DNA of 64,000 nt from Hymenobacter sp. BT188 (GTDB lineage Bacteria; Bacteroidota; Bacteroidia; Cytophagales; Hymenobacteraceae), in NCBI RefSeq assembly GCF_014333585.1, contig NZ_JACSCW010000001.1, positions 744,001 through 808,000 of the forward strand, in the 5' to 3' direction. Positions 26,611 through 34,501 of the stretch are shown here, one piece after another (the stretch's first letter is position 1; each line of letters opens with the position of its first letter). A program made the position numbers and the translations under genes. The notes beneath the pieces are model-generated. The model had not been told where the DNA came from and searched no databases. It saw nothing but the letters and a program-made list of their open reading frames with translations.

Positions 26611-27966
26611 TTAGTGGGCCGCGGCTGCGGTCTGAAAGGCCTTTACGGCCTCGCTTAAGTCCAGCACCTCCGTGCCTGGCAGGGCCGGGGCCACGATGCT
26701 GGCCCCAGCAGCCGAGCGGTAGCCGCCGGCGCAGTGCACCACGACGGGCTTGCCGGCTGGGATTTCCTGCACTCGCTCGCGCAGCTCCGGCAACGGAATG
26801 TTCAGGGCGCCGTCAAACAGCGGCTCGGCCTGGGCTTCAGAGGCATTGCGAATATCCACGATGGTGTAGGCTTCCGGGTGCTGGCGGAACTGCTCCACGT
26901 CCAGTTTCGGCAGGGTTTCGTCTTTGGCAGGCGTACCCACCAGCGCGCCTTTAATCAGGGCCTCGTAGCCGATTTTGGCAGTTTTGCGGATCAGGTCTTC
27001 CCGGGTCGCCTCATCGGCGGCTATCAGGTAAAACCTTTCTTCGGGGCCGACAATGGAACCCAGCCAGGTTTCAAATTTGCCCCCCTGTTGAATGTTGAGG
27101 GCGCCGGCCGCGTGGCCCTGCTTGAACTCGGCTTCAGGGCGGGTATCCACCACCAGCATGCCGGGCTCCAGTTGACTGCCGGTGGTCAGGCGCGGCACCT
27201 GCTGCACACTGGGCGCATAGGCCGGGGCCCCGGCTTTGTTCAGAGCCACATCGTAGCCGAAGTACTTGGGGATGAAGGGCTGATCAGCCAGCAGTTCCTG
27301 CACAAAGGCTTCCTCGGTTAAGGGCCGCAGGGCATAGTTGCCGATTTTCTCGGCTCCGATGGTGCTGCTGTTAGCCCCGCTCAGGGCTTTGCCGCAGAGC
27401 GAACCAGCGCCGTGGGCCGGGTACACCAGCACGTCATCGGCCAGCACCATCAGCTTGTCGCGCAGGCTGTGATACATCTGCTTGGCCAGCTCTTCGCGCT
27501 TAGCCATGATATTGCCGGCCTTTTCGCGCAGGTCGGGGCGGCCCACGTCGCCGATGAACAGAGTATCCCCGGTAAACACGGCCACATCCTTATTCTCGCG
27601 GGAAAGCACGATGCTGATAGAATCGGGGGAGTGACCGGGCGTATTCAGGGCGCGGAAGGTGAGCTGGCCTACCGTGAACGAGTCGCCTTCATCGAAGGCC
27701 TCAAAGGCATAATCGGCCCCCAGCAGCTTGCTCACCCGGATGGTAGCCCCGGTTTGCTGGGCAATTTCCAGGTGGGAAGACACGAAGTCAGCGTGCGGGT
27801 GCGTTTCGATGACACTGATAATTCGGGCGTCGTTCGCCTGGGCGTAGTCGTAGTAGGGCTGAGGGTCGCGGGCGGGGTCAATGAGCACGATTTCGCGGGC
27901 GCACTCACTAAGAATAGCATAGGAGAAGTGGGCCAGGCCCTTGTCTTCAAACTGTTCGATTTTCAT
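26611..27966 (-). CDS. MBL-fold persulfide dioxygenase-like protein with two rhodanese domains
   Basis: Start 27966 (MKIEQFEDKGLAHFSYAIL) fits the family. Upstream frame continuation overlaps the next gene and is not coding. Residues 1-240 are a metallo-beta-lactamase fold with the metal motif THPHADFVSSH, then NTPGHSPDS, FTGDTLF and a later YPAHGAGSLCG, as in ETHE1-like persulfide dioxygenases. Two rhodanese domains follow. The first (about 265-360, VVDTRPEAEFKQGHAAGALN) has no Cys in the active loop (YLIAADEATRED). The second (about 365-451) has an intact HCAGGYRSA loop. It would oxidise glutathione or low-molecular-weight persulfide to sulfite and transfer sulfur. The sulfite could leave by the TauE/SafE protein encoded upstream. 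Confidence 0.9.
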   Translation of the reverse strand: MKIEQFEDKGLAHFSYAILSECAREIVLIDPARDPQPYYDYAQANDARIISVIETHPHADFVSSHLEIAQQTGATIRVSKLLGADYAFEAFDEGDSFTVGQLTFRALNTPGHSPDSISIVLSRENKDVAVFTGDTLFIGDVGRPDLREKAGNIMAKREELAKQMYHSLRDKLMVLADDVLVYPAHGAGSLCGKALSGANSSTIGAEKIGNYALRPLTEEAFVQELLADQPFIPKYFGYDVALNKAGAPAYAPSVQQVPRLTTGSQLEPGMLVVDTRPEAEFKQGHAAGALNIQQGGKFETWLGSIVGPEERFYLIAADEATREDLIRKTAKIGYEALIKGALVGTPAKDETLPKLDVEQFRQHPEAYTIVDIRNASEAQAEPLFDGALNIPLPELRERVQEIPAGKPVVVHCAGGYRSAAGASIVAPALPGTEVLDLSEAVKAFQTAAAAH

Positions 27967-28057
27967 AATAAGAGTAGTTGGGAGGTGAGGAAAGCAGATG
28001 AAAAAGCGGTGAAGGCAGAGTATGAAGAGGCATCCGGAAAAGCAGCGCGAAAGAAAC

Positions 28058-28879
28058 TTAGGTAGTAAAAACCAGCTCCCGCAGCAGAATAAACGTGCCC
28101 ATGGCCAGGGTAAACCAGCCGAAAGCCGGCTTGAGTCTGGCGCCAGGGATGTAGCGAGCCAGGAAGGTGCCCAGCACAATGCCACCCACGGCGAAGGACA
28201 GGAAGCCCAGCAGGAAAGTCCAGGCAATGGGAGTGCCAGCGCTCAAATCCCCGGTGAAGCCAATCAGCGAGTTTATGGCAATGATTACCAGTGAGGTACC
28301 CACGGCCGTTTTCATGGGCAGGCGGGCAAACAATACCAGCGCGGGAATGATCAGAAAGCCGCCGCCCGCGCCTACAAAGCCCGTGAGCACACCTACCACG
28401 GCGCCCACCGTGAGAATAAGCAGGTGGTTGATGTGGTGCTTGTGATGCAGATCATCCGTGAGAATCTCCTCGGCCTGCTTGCTGCGAATCATAGAGGTGG
28501 CGGCTACCACCATCAGCACGGCGAAGGCCACCAGCACCAGCAGATCTTTAGTAAAGACAATACTGCCCACCGTAAACAGCTCGTGCGGAATGGCAGGCAT
28601 CAGGTACTTGCGGGTCATAAATACCGACACCAGCGAAGTGGCCAGAAACACCAGGGCCGTGGGAATGGATACCAAGCCCTTGCGGAAGTAGCCCGAGGCG
28701 CCCACCACCGAGGTGGAGCCCACCACAAACAGGGAGTAGGCCGTGCTCAGCACCGGGCTCACGCCCATCAGATACACTAGCACCGGCACCGTCAGAATGG
28801 AGCCGCCCCCGCCCATGATGCCGAGGGAAAGGCCGATAAAGATGGCCGCGAAGTAGCCGACGAGGTGTAGCATGGACAC
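28058..28879 (-). CDS. TauE/SafE-family sulfite/organosulfonate exporter
   Basis: A 273 aa inner-membrane protein with about eight helices in two halves. The first half has [20 protein letters not shown] and the second [19 protein letters not shown], the twin glycine-rich motifs of the family. A His-rich cytoplasmic loop ([11 protein letters not shown]) separates them. It is the first gene after the ArsR regulator, 63 bases downstream of its stop, and precedes the persulfide dioxygenase-like gene by 91 bases. Exporting the sulfite made by that enzyme is the natural reading. Start 28879 or 28873 (both ATG). A 12-base motif shared with the arsR promoter lies 28 bases upstream. Confidence 0.9.
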   Translation of the reverse strand: MSMLHLVGYFAAIFIGLSLGIMGGGGSILTVPVLVYLMGVSPVLSTAYSLFVVGSTSVVGASGYFRKGLVSIPTALVFLATSLVSVFMTRKYLMPAIPHELFTVGSIVFTKDLLVLVAFAVLMVVAATSMIRSKQAEEILTDDLHHKHHINHLLILTVGAVVGVLTGFVGAGGGFLIIPALVLFARLPMKTAVGTSLVIIAINSLIGFTGDLSAGTPIAWTFLLGFLSFAVGGIVLGTFLARYIPGARLKPAFGWFTLAMGTFILLRELVFTT

Positions 28880-28906
28880 TGAGGTAATGTATGTAATTAT
28901 GAAAGG

Positions 28907-28918
28907 TTGTTCATGTAT
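28907..28918. promoter_or_regulatory. Putative ArsR operator copy upstream of tauE-like gene
   Basis: TTGTTCATGTAT at 28907-28918 is identical to the 12 bases at 29285-29296 in the arsR promoter. It lies 28 bases before the TauE-like start, in a gap of only 63 bases. A matching word at both places suggests that the ArsR-type regulator controls both its own gene and the operon. On the minus strand it reads ATACATGAACAA. Confidence 0.55.
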
Positions 28919-28942
28919 TCGGATAAAAAAAGGCCGACTCGC

Positions 28943-29260
28943 TTACAGGAACGTGCAGCTGGCTAGGCACTGAATCACGTCTACCACTTCGCGCATTTTG
29001 AGCGCGTAGTAGATGTTCTTCCCCTCGCGGTGAGAGCTCAGAATGCCCTTAAGCTTCATGCCCGTCAAATGGTGGGAGAGCAAGCTTTGCTCCACGCTGA
29101 GCTTTTCGCTGATGTCCGTCACCGACAAGCTTTCCTGATTGGCCAGCAGCTGCACGATGGCAATGCGGGTGGGGTGGGCCGTGGTCTTGAGGATAAAGGC
29201 CACCTTCTCCATCTTTTCGGTGGTTAGGTTTAAGTCAGCGGGTGCAGTAGTCGGTATCAT
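28943..29260 (-). CDS. ArsR-family winged-helix repressor of the sulfur cluster
   Basis: A 105 aa regulator. The order is a short leader, a helix (MEKVAFILKTTAHPTRIAIV), the winged helix-turn-helix (SVTDISEKLSVEQSLLSHHLTGMKLKG) and the wing (HREGKNIYYAL). Its only cysteines are two at the very end (Cys98 and Cys102, QCLASC). They could sense persulfide or metal, though in known persulfide sensors (BigR/SqrR) the Cys pair is placed differently. Start 29260 is chosen because an excellent promoter ends just before it. 29284 lies inside that promoter. It heads the seven-gene cluster and is likely its autorepressor. Confidence 0.88.
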   Translation of the reverse strand: MIPTTAPADLNLTTEKMEKVAFILKTTAHPTRIAIVQLLANQESLSVTDISEKLSVEQSLLSHHLTGMKLKGILSSHREGKNIYYALKMREVVDVIQCLASCTFL

Positions 29261-29269
29261 AAGGCGATA

Positions 29270-29301
29270 CAAATGTATGATCATTTGTTCATGTATACAA
29301 A
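29270..29301 (-). promoter_or_regulatory. Bacteroidota-type promoter with embedded operator for arsR
   Basis: On the minus strand a -33 TTTG (29298-29301) and a -7 TACATTTG (29270-29277) are separated by 20 bases, an exact fit to the TTTG-N19/20-TAnnTTTG consensus of the Bacteroidota primary sigma factor. The spacer contains the 12-mer (29285-29296) that recurs before the TauE-like gene, and a TGATCA palindrome. The -7 box ends nine bases before ATG 29260, so the leader would be very short. A repressor bound there would block RNA polymerase directly. Confidence 0.7.
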
Positions 29302-29443
29302 GGTCCCGGGGGTATTGGTTCCTGAACTTTTATTTTCCTCTCTGGAATGCCGTCAAACCCTCGCAGGAAAAGCCATCGATTCACCACTACTCCCTCTCGC
29401 GAGTTTCATTATCCTCGTTTGCGGCATGCACCTGCTGCTACGC

Positions 29444-29926
29444 TTAGAAGCGTTTGCGGGCCGTGATGTCTTGTGAAGCTCCACTGCGGGCCGTCTTCGG
29501 CGAATAAGACGGAGGTGACCCGGCACCAGAAGGGAGTACCATCGGCCCGCAACAAGTAGCTTTCGAGCACACAATGGGGCAGATGGTGGGACCACAAGTC
29601 CCCCCGCAACCGGTTCCAGTCGGCCTGATAGTGTGGGTGAACAAAGTCCAAGATAACCCGGCCCAGCAACTCCTCGGGGCTCGCCAGGCCCAACATAGCC
29701 GCGATGGCTGGGTTCGCCTGACGGATAGATAAGTCGGAGCCAATGATTTTCTGGCCTAGCGGGGAGGCTTCGAACACACTGTGAAAGCGTACCTGGCTGT
29801 GCTGGTAGAGGCCTCCGCCAAGGCCTGATACTCAGCCTAAACGACGCGCTGGGCCTTTAGAAGCACTATTTTGGCCCGCAGGGCTTGGTTTTCGACTTCC
29901 AGGGAAGAGCGGTTAGAGAAAGACAT
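29444..29926 (-). pseudogene. PAS-domain protein remnant
   Basis: From ATG 29926 the reading is MSFSNRSSLEVENQALRAKI (coiled coil), then an in-frame stop near 29840, then AEYQALAEAS. A shift near 29780 leads to a good PAS domain (IIGSDLSIRQANPAIAAMLG … SYLLRADGTPFWCRVTSVLF). A second shift near 29480 restores the usual ending DITARKR. Three lesions make a functional protein unlikely. It resembles the first PAS part of a sensor kinase, but no kinase sequence follows. Confidence 0.7.
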
Positions 29927-30130
29927 GGCAAGACGAAAAGCGACGTCGAGGAAGCCAACGGAAGATAGTAAGTGAAGTGGTACGTAGCTGATAAATGTTC
30001 GGCCGCTACTCAAGCATAACTCGAAAATAAAAATGCCATATACGCTCTTTGTGCTAAGCTATTTTAGGCATACACCGGCATCCTTTCTAAGCGAGATGAC
30101 CTGGAGCTTAGCGTAAAATTCGACTGACGG

Positions 30131-32644
30131 CTAATCCACAAAGTCCATGGCCGGCATGCCAATGGGAGCTCCGGGGGGCATTTCTGCCGCTGGTGGGCCA
30201 GTGAACGTATTTGGGTCGGCCCGGAACTGCTCAATTTGTGATAAGCCAAACAGCAGATTGGCTTGCTGCGGCCCTTTGCCCCGCTTTGCTTCTTTGCGCA
30301 TCCACTGCTGCAAGTCGTCTACTGCCAGCAGGGCCTGCCCTCGTACACTAGCGGCGGCTCTGGCATCAGCTGCGAGCTGCAACAGGTACTTCAGGGTCAG
30401 GTTGTTGACCACTGTTTGAAGGGCACCGGCGTAGCCGGCCTCGGGCTTGGCGCGCCAGGTGCGTTCCAACAACCTCTCTACTACCGGCTGAAACCCTGGC
30501 TGCCGACTGTCACGGGCCTGATATTCAATCAGTCGTGCGGCGCGCTGCGGGTTCAGCAGCGAGGCAATGGTGGGACCGGCGGCGGCTTCGGCAGCAGCCA
30601 GCGGATCGAAGGTGGGGCCGGTGTAGCCGGCAAATGTTTCCAGCGTCTTGGGGTAGCCCGATGGCCGGGGCGGAATCTTGGCAATCAGCGCCTCGGGCAG
30701 TTGGAGCGCGGCCGGCGTGACGGTCGTAAGCAGCGCCTCAAACGCCTGCCATTGCACGGCCGGGTCTACCATCTGGGTCGGAGCCTGTCCGTCGTTTTTT
30801 ACGGCATGAGTGAAAAATTGCCCCCCAAGCGACTTGGCTACGGCTTCCACCTGGTAGCGGTGCAGCAGATACATAGGTACCAGCACTTCTTCCAGCGTGG
30901 CCATGGGCGCTTCCGAGCGGATGGCCTTTTCGGAAAACTGGTCGAGTACGTGGCGACGCACTTTCATCAGCGTGGCTAGCTGGACAATCGGGTCGGTGCC
31001 TTCTTCCCACTGGTTGGCGGCCGGGTGCGCGTAGCCGCCAATGTCAGGAATAAAGCGGTGCCCTTGCTGTAGTGTTTCCTGCATGATGCGCTCAAGCGCC
31101 TGGTTTTCGTCGGTGCCCTTGGGGAAATCGGCGTAGCCCCACATTACGGCGCGCTTATCCCAGCTGCCGATGCCCACGGCGTAGGCTTGCGATAAGTCAA
31201 GGGTGCCGTCGGGCTGCAGGCTGAAGCGCGGAAACGGATAATCCATCACCGAAGCCCGCTCTTTGGTGCTGGCCGTGAAGTTGTGATGCAGCCCCAGGGT
31301 GTGGCCGATTTCGTGGGCTGAGAGCTGGCGAATACGGGCCAGCGCCATCTGCTCCATTTTGTCGGATATGGGCTTGCCGTCTTCGTAGGGCTGCAGCAGG
31401 CCTTCGGCAATGAGGTAGTCCTGCCGGTGGCGGTCGGCGCCCAGCGACACGATGCCTTTGATGATTTCACCCGTCCGCGGGTCCACGTAATTGGCCCCGT
31501 ACGAATAGGCCCGTGGCACACCCGACCGGTTAATCCAGTTGACCATGTTGTAGCGGATGTCCATGGGGTCGGCGCCCACGGGCAGCTCCTTGATTTGGAA
31601 GGCATCCTTGTAGCCAGCCGCCTCAAACGCCTGATTCCACCAAGCGCCGCCCTCCAGCAGTGCCTTTTTGATGGAAGCCGGGGCGCCCCGGTCGACGTAG
31701 TACACAATAGGCTTCACGGCTTCGCTCACGGCCGCCGCAGGGTCCTTTTTTTCCAGGCGATGCCGCACAATGAAGCGCTGCGCCAGCGGTTGGCTCATGG
31801 GGGCGGCAAAGTCCAGGTAGCTAAAGTCCTGGAAGCCGGAGCGGGGGTCAAACTTGCGGGGGCGAAATCCCTTTTCGGGCAGCTCTATGAATGCCTGGTG
31901 CATTTGCACGGTCACGGCATTCGGGTCGGGCGCGAGCGAGTAGTCGGCGCCCCGGCCGGGCGTGCTCGTGAACGTAATCATGGCCTCAAACTCCGTGTTC
32001 TTGGGAAAGTTGCGGGTGTTGTCCAAGTACACTGCCGAGCGCGATTCATCCACTTTGTAGCTGATGGGTTGCCCGCTGCCCGGCCCGCCCATCAGGCTGG
32101 CGCCGGGCCCCTGATACCCGCGGCTGCCCAATCCCTCCGCTATTTTCTGGCTGTCGCGCACCAGAAAAGGGGTGAGGTCGATCAGTACTTTGGTACCTTC
32201 CGTGGCCACCGGCACAAAGCCCCAGATAACCGATTTGGCAAATGCATTGTCCACGGCCCGCTGCTCGTCGGCGTTGTCGGTCACGGCCCGGTAGTCATAG
32301 TTGGGCTCGATCAGCAAAACTTTGCCCCCCACACGGATAAATTTGGCGATGGCCGAGCTGCTCTGGCCCCGCTCGATGCCTTTGCCTACGCTGCTGGCCA
32401 GGGAGCCGAAGTACAGAAACTCCTGGTCAAACCTGTCTACTTCCAGCAAGATTTTACCCGTTTTCTGATCATAGTAAAAGGGGAAGTAGCCATCGAATTT
32501 CTGCATCCCCTTGATCTGCGCGGCCAGCGAGCCGGCGGGCTTGACGATGGCTGGAGCGCCTTGTTGGGCAAGGGCTGCCGGCCCCTGGAGAGTCAGCAGG
32601 CCGATGATTAGGAGTTCAACAGAATTGCGTGTAATATGCTTCAT
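30131..32644 (-). CDS. Secreted zinc-dependent metalloprotease (DUF5117/DUF4953 type)
   Basis: An 837 aa protein with a signal peptide (…LQGPAALAQQ, about residue 27), an N-terminal DUF5117-like domain (about 80-260, beginning near DGYFPFYYDQKTGKILLEVD), a middle catalytic domain with the extended zinc motif HEIGHTLGLHHNF (about 443-455, HExxHxxGxxH) and Met-turn-like ASVMDYPFPRF, and a long helical C-terminal domain. Length and order match the family, which is abundant in Bacteroidota. It would act in the periplasm or outside the cell. No T9SS C-terminal signal is visible, so periplasmic location is slightly favoured. The gene is divergent from the VIT1-like transporter. Confidence 0.9.
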   Translation of the reverse strand: MKHITRNSVELLIIGLLTLQGPAALAQQGAPAIVKPAGSLAAQIKGMQKFDGYFPFYYDQKTGKILLEVDRFDQEFLYFGSLASSVGKGIERGQSSSAIAKFIRVGGKVLLIEPNYDYRAVTDNADEQRAVDNAFAKSVIWGFVPVATEGTKVLIDLTPFLVRDSQKIAEGLGSRGYQGPGASLMGGPGSGQPISYKVDESRSAVYLDNTRNFPKNTEFEAMITFTSTPGRGADYSLAPDPNAVTVQMHQAFIELPEKGFRPRKFDPRSGFQDFSYLDFAAPMSQPLAQRFIVRHRLEKKDPAAAVSEAVKPIVYYVDRGAPASIKKALLEGGAWWNQAFEAAGYKDAFQIKELPVGADPMDIRYNMVNWINRSGVPRAYSYGANYVDPRTGEIIKGIVSLGADRHRQDYLIAEGLLQPYEDGKPISDKMEQMALARIRQLSAHEIGHTLGLHHNFTASTKERASVMDYPFPRFSLQPDGTLDLSQAYAVGIGSWDKRAVMWGYADFPKGTDENQALERIMQETLQQGHRFIPDIGGYAHPAANQWEEGTDPIVQLATLMKVRRHVLDQFSEKAIRSEAPMATLEEVLVPMYLLHRYQVEAVAKSLGGQFFTHAVKNDGQAPTQMVDPAVQWQAFEALLTTVTPAALQLPEALIAKIPPRPSGYPKTLETFAGYTGPTFDPLAAAEAAAGPTIASLLNPQRAARLIEYQARDSRQPGFQPVVERLLERTWRAKPEAGYAGALQTVVNNLTLKYLLQLAADARAAASVRGQALLAVDDLQQWMRKEAKRGKGPQQANLLFGLSQIEQFRADPNTFTGPPAAEMPPGAPIGMPAMDFVD

Positions 32645-32730
32645 GCAGGAAAGGAAAAAGGTCGCGAGGTAAGGCAGGTAAGGTTACAATAATTTGGGTA
32701 AGGAAGCCAATATTCACGTTTGCGACTTAC

Positions 32731-32757
32731 TGGGGGGCAAATTTGCCCCCCCCCCCA
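32731..32757. repeat. Palindromic double G6C motif with an 11-C run
   Basis: TGGGGGGCAAA at 32731-32741 meets its own complement TTTGCCCCCC, and the C-run extends to 11 bases (32746-32756) before an A. It is the only place in the window where two copies of the G6C word are fused into one palindrome. It lies in the 206-base gap between divergent genes (metalloprotease leftward, VIT1-like rightward). Confidence 0.85.
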
Positions 32758-32850
32758 GCTCCATTTGCTTTCACCCTCTGGCTATCATTACTTTCTGCCC
32801 TGACGCCCGCATAGAGCCATCCTTACTGACATTACTTAATCTGACTGCGG

Positions 32851-33540
32851 ATGAGGCATACGGAGCAACATCGAACCCACCGCATCGGGTGGCTGCGGGC
32901 TGCCGTGCTGGGGGCCAATGATGGGATTATCTCTACGGCTAGTCTAGTGGTAGGCGTCGCGGCGGCGCAGGCTTCGCGGGAGAGCGTGCTGGTGGCCGGC
33001 GTGGCCGGGCTGGTGGCCGGGGCTATGTCGATGGCGACGGGCGAGTACGTCTCCGTCAGCTCCCAGGCCGATACCGAACGGGCGGATCTGGCCCGGGAGC
33101 AGGCCGAGTTGCGTGACGCACCGGAAGCCGAACACGCGGAGCTGGCGGCCATTTACGTGGCGCGCGGCCTGGCGCCCGCCCTGGCCGAGGAGGTAGCCCA
33201 GCAGCTCACGGCCCATGACGCCTTGGGCGCTCATGCCCGCGATGAACTGGGCATCTCCGAACTGGTGTCGGCCAAGCCGGTGCAGGCCGCTTTGGCCTCG
33301 GCAGGTACGTTTACCGGGGGTGCGGCCCTGCCCCTGCTCGTGATCCTAGTGTCGCCTGAACGCTGGCTGGGCTGGAGCGTGGCGCTCACGTCCCTGCTCT
33401 TGCTGGCAGCGCTGGGTGGGCTGGCGGCGTATGTGGGCGGTTCCGGCGTGTGGAAGGCGGCTGGCCGGGTCAGCTTCTGGGGTGTGCTGGCCATGGCCCT
33501 GACCGCGGCCGTGGGGGCCTTTTTCAACGTTTCGCCCTAA
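32851..33540 (+). CDS. VIT1/CCC1-family iron/manganese transporter
   Basis: A 229 aa membrane protein. It opens with RIGWLRAAVLGANDGIISTASLVVGVAAA (first helix with the conserved Asn-Asp) and VAGAMSMATGEYVSVSSQAD (second helix with the Met-Ala-Gly metal site), the strongest family signatures. A charged helical domain (about 75-140, Glu-rich, ending in DELGI) matches the cytoplasmic metal-binding domain, and three more helices close the protein. Expected to export Fe2+/Mn2+ from the cytosol by proton antiport. It precedes a small membrane gene by 46 bases. Confidence 0.93.
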   Translation: MRHTEQHRTHRIGWLRAAVLGANDGIISTASLVVGVAAAQASRESVLVAGVAGLVAGAMSMATGEYVSVSSQADTERADLAREQAELRDAPEAEHAELAAIYVARGLAPALAEEVAQQLTAHDALGAHARDELGISELVSAKPVQAALASAGTFTGGAALPLLVILVSPERWLGWSVALTSLLLLAALGGLAAYVGGSGVWKAAGRVSFWGVLAMALTAAVGAFFNVSP

Positions 33541-33586
33541 CCTGCCTGGCGGCTTGGCATCTTCTTTACCTTTACTTACTTCTCCA

Positions 33587-34057
33587 ATGAACGGTGCTCA
33601 TCTTCATCTGCTGCTCAACCACCTGCCTATTCTGGGTAGCCTTTTTGGCTTCGTGCTGCTGCTCGTCGCGCTGGTGAGCCGTCAGCCTTTGTTAGTCCGC
33701 GCCGGACTGATCACGTTGCTTGTGGCAGCGGCGCTGGCTATTCTGGCCAATTTGACCGGGGAAGGGGCCGAGGAAGTGGTGGAGCAGTATCCCGGCGTGA
33801 CGCGCACGCTGATTCACGAGCACGAGGAAGCGGCCGAGCTGGCTATGTGGGCGCTGGAGTTTATCGGCGCCCTGGCCCTGACCAGCCTCCTGCTGCTGAG
33901 CCACAACCACGCCCGTGCGACCCTGTTTACCCGCCTGACGCTGGCTAGTGCCTTTGTCAGTTTTGGGATGATGGCCCGCGCCGGTAACCTCGGCGGCCAG
34001 ATTATGCACCCCGAAACTCGCGGCGACGCTGTGTCAGCTCCCTTAGGAAGCCGCTGA
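33587..34057 (+). CDS. Small four-helix membrane protein (DUF2231-like)
   Basis: A 156 aa protein with about four transmembrane helices. The N-terminus HLHLLLNHLPILGSLFGFVLL has conserved-looking His residues within a helix, then LTGEGAEEVVEQYPGVT and HEHEEAAELAMWALE, with more His and Glu near the membrane edge, and a final helix with MMARAGNLGGQIMHPE. The pattern resembles DUF2231-like proteins, sometimes linked with haem or quinones. Function is unknown. Start 33587 follows the intergenic gap after the VIT1-like gene. The longer start adds an unlikely leader. Confidence 0.75.
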   Translation: MNGAHLHLLLNHLPILGSLFGFVLLLVALVSRQPLLVRAGLITLLVAAALAILANLTGEGAEEVVEQYPGVTRTLIHEHEEAAELAMWALEFIGALALTSLLLLSHNHARATLFTRLTLASAFVSFGMMARAGNLGGQIMHPETRGDAVSAPLGSR

Positions 34058-34501
34058 TCCAGTCCATTTGTAACGTGCGCTAAGCAGCCCAGCGAGTACC
34101 AAAGTGCGAAATATCCAATGACGGCTCGGCCGCCGCGTGGGCCAGTAATCCGGCCGGTCGTTTTTGCCAACACTTACTCTAAAGAGCCTGCACCAACGGC
34201 CTGCCTAGGCTGCTACCTGTCCGGGTATGCCCAGGCGCGGCGCATTCGTGACCTCATGCGCTGTCTCGGGCATGATAAGACTGGATTTGGGGTAGGCCAA
34301 ATTACTGTGGATTGCTGCTCATCATAAGAGTACAGGAGAGTCAACAAGTCAGATTACTGCTCCTTGTACTACCGAACACCGGCATTTGTCGGCGGCTTCT
34401 CTTTGTGGCCCATCGTTCCTGCAGCTATGCGCTGGCGTGAGCCATTTGGCCAACCCTAATGCGCGGGCTGAAACATCAGTCACTTTATTTGCTGAACCTG
34501 C
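34058..34501. other. Gap between membrane-protein gene and pectin cluster
   Basis: About 440 bases. A short open frame at 34118-34327 has no domain, signal or RBS and is not called. The rightmost 100 bases should hold the promoter of the GH28 gene. No hairpin or RNA was recognised. Confidence 0.4.

Noticed and set aside
31427..32611. 394-codon plus-strand open frame
   Set aside because: Antisense of the metalloprotease, whose zinc motif and signal peptide are on the minus strand.
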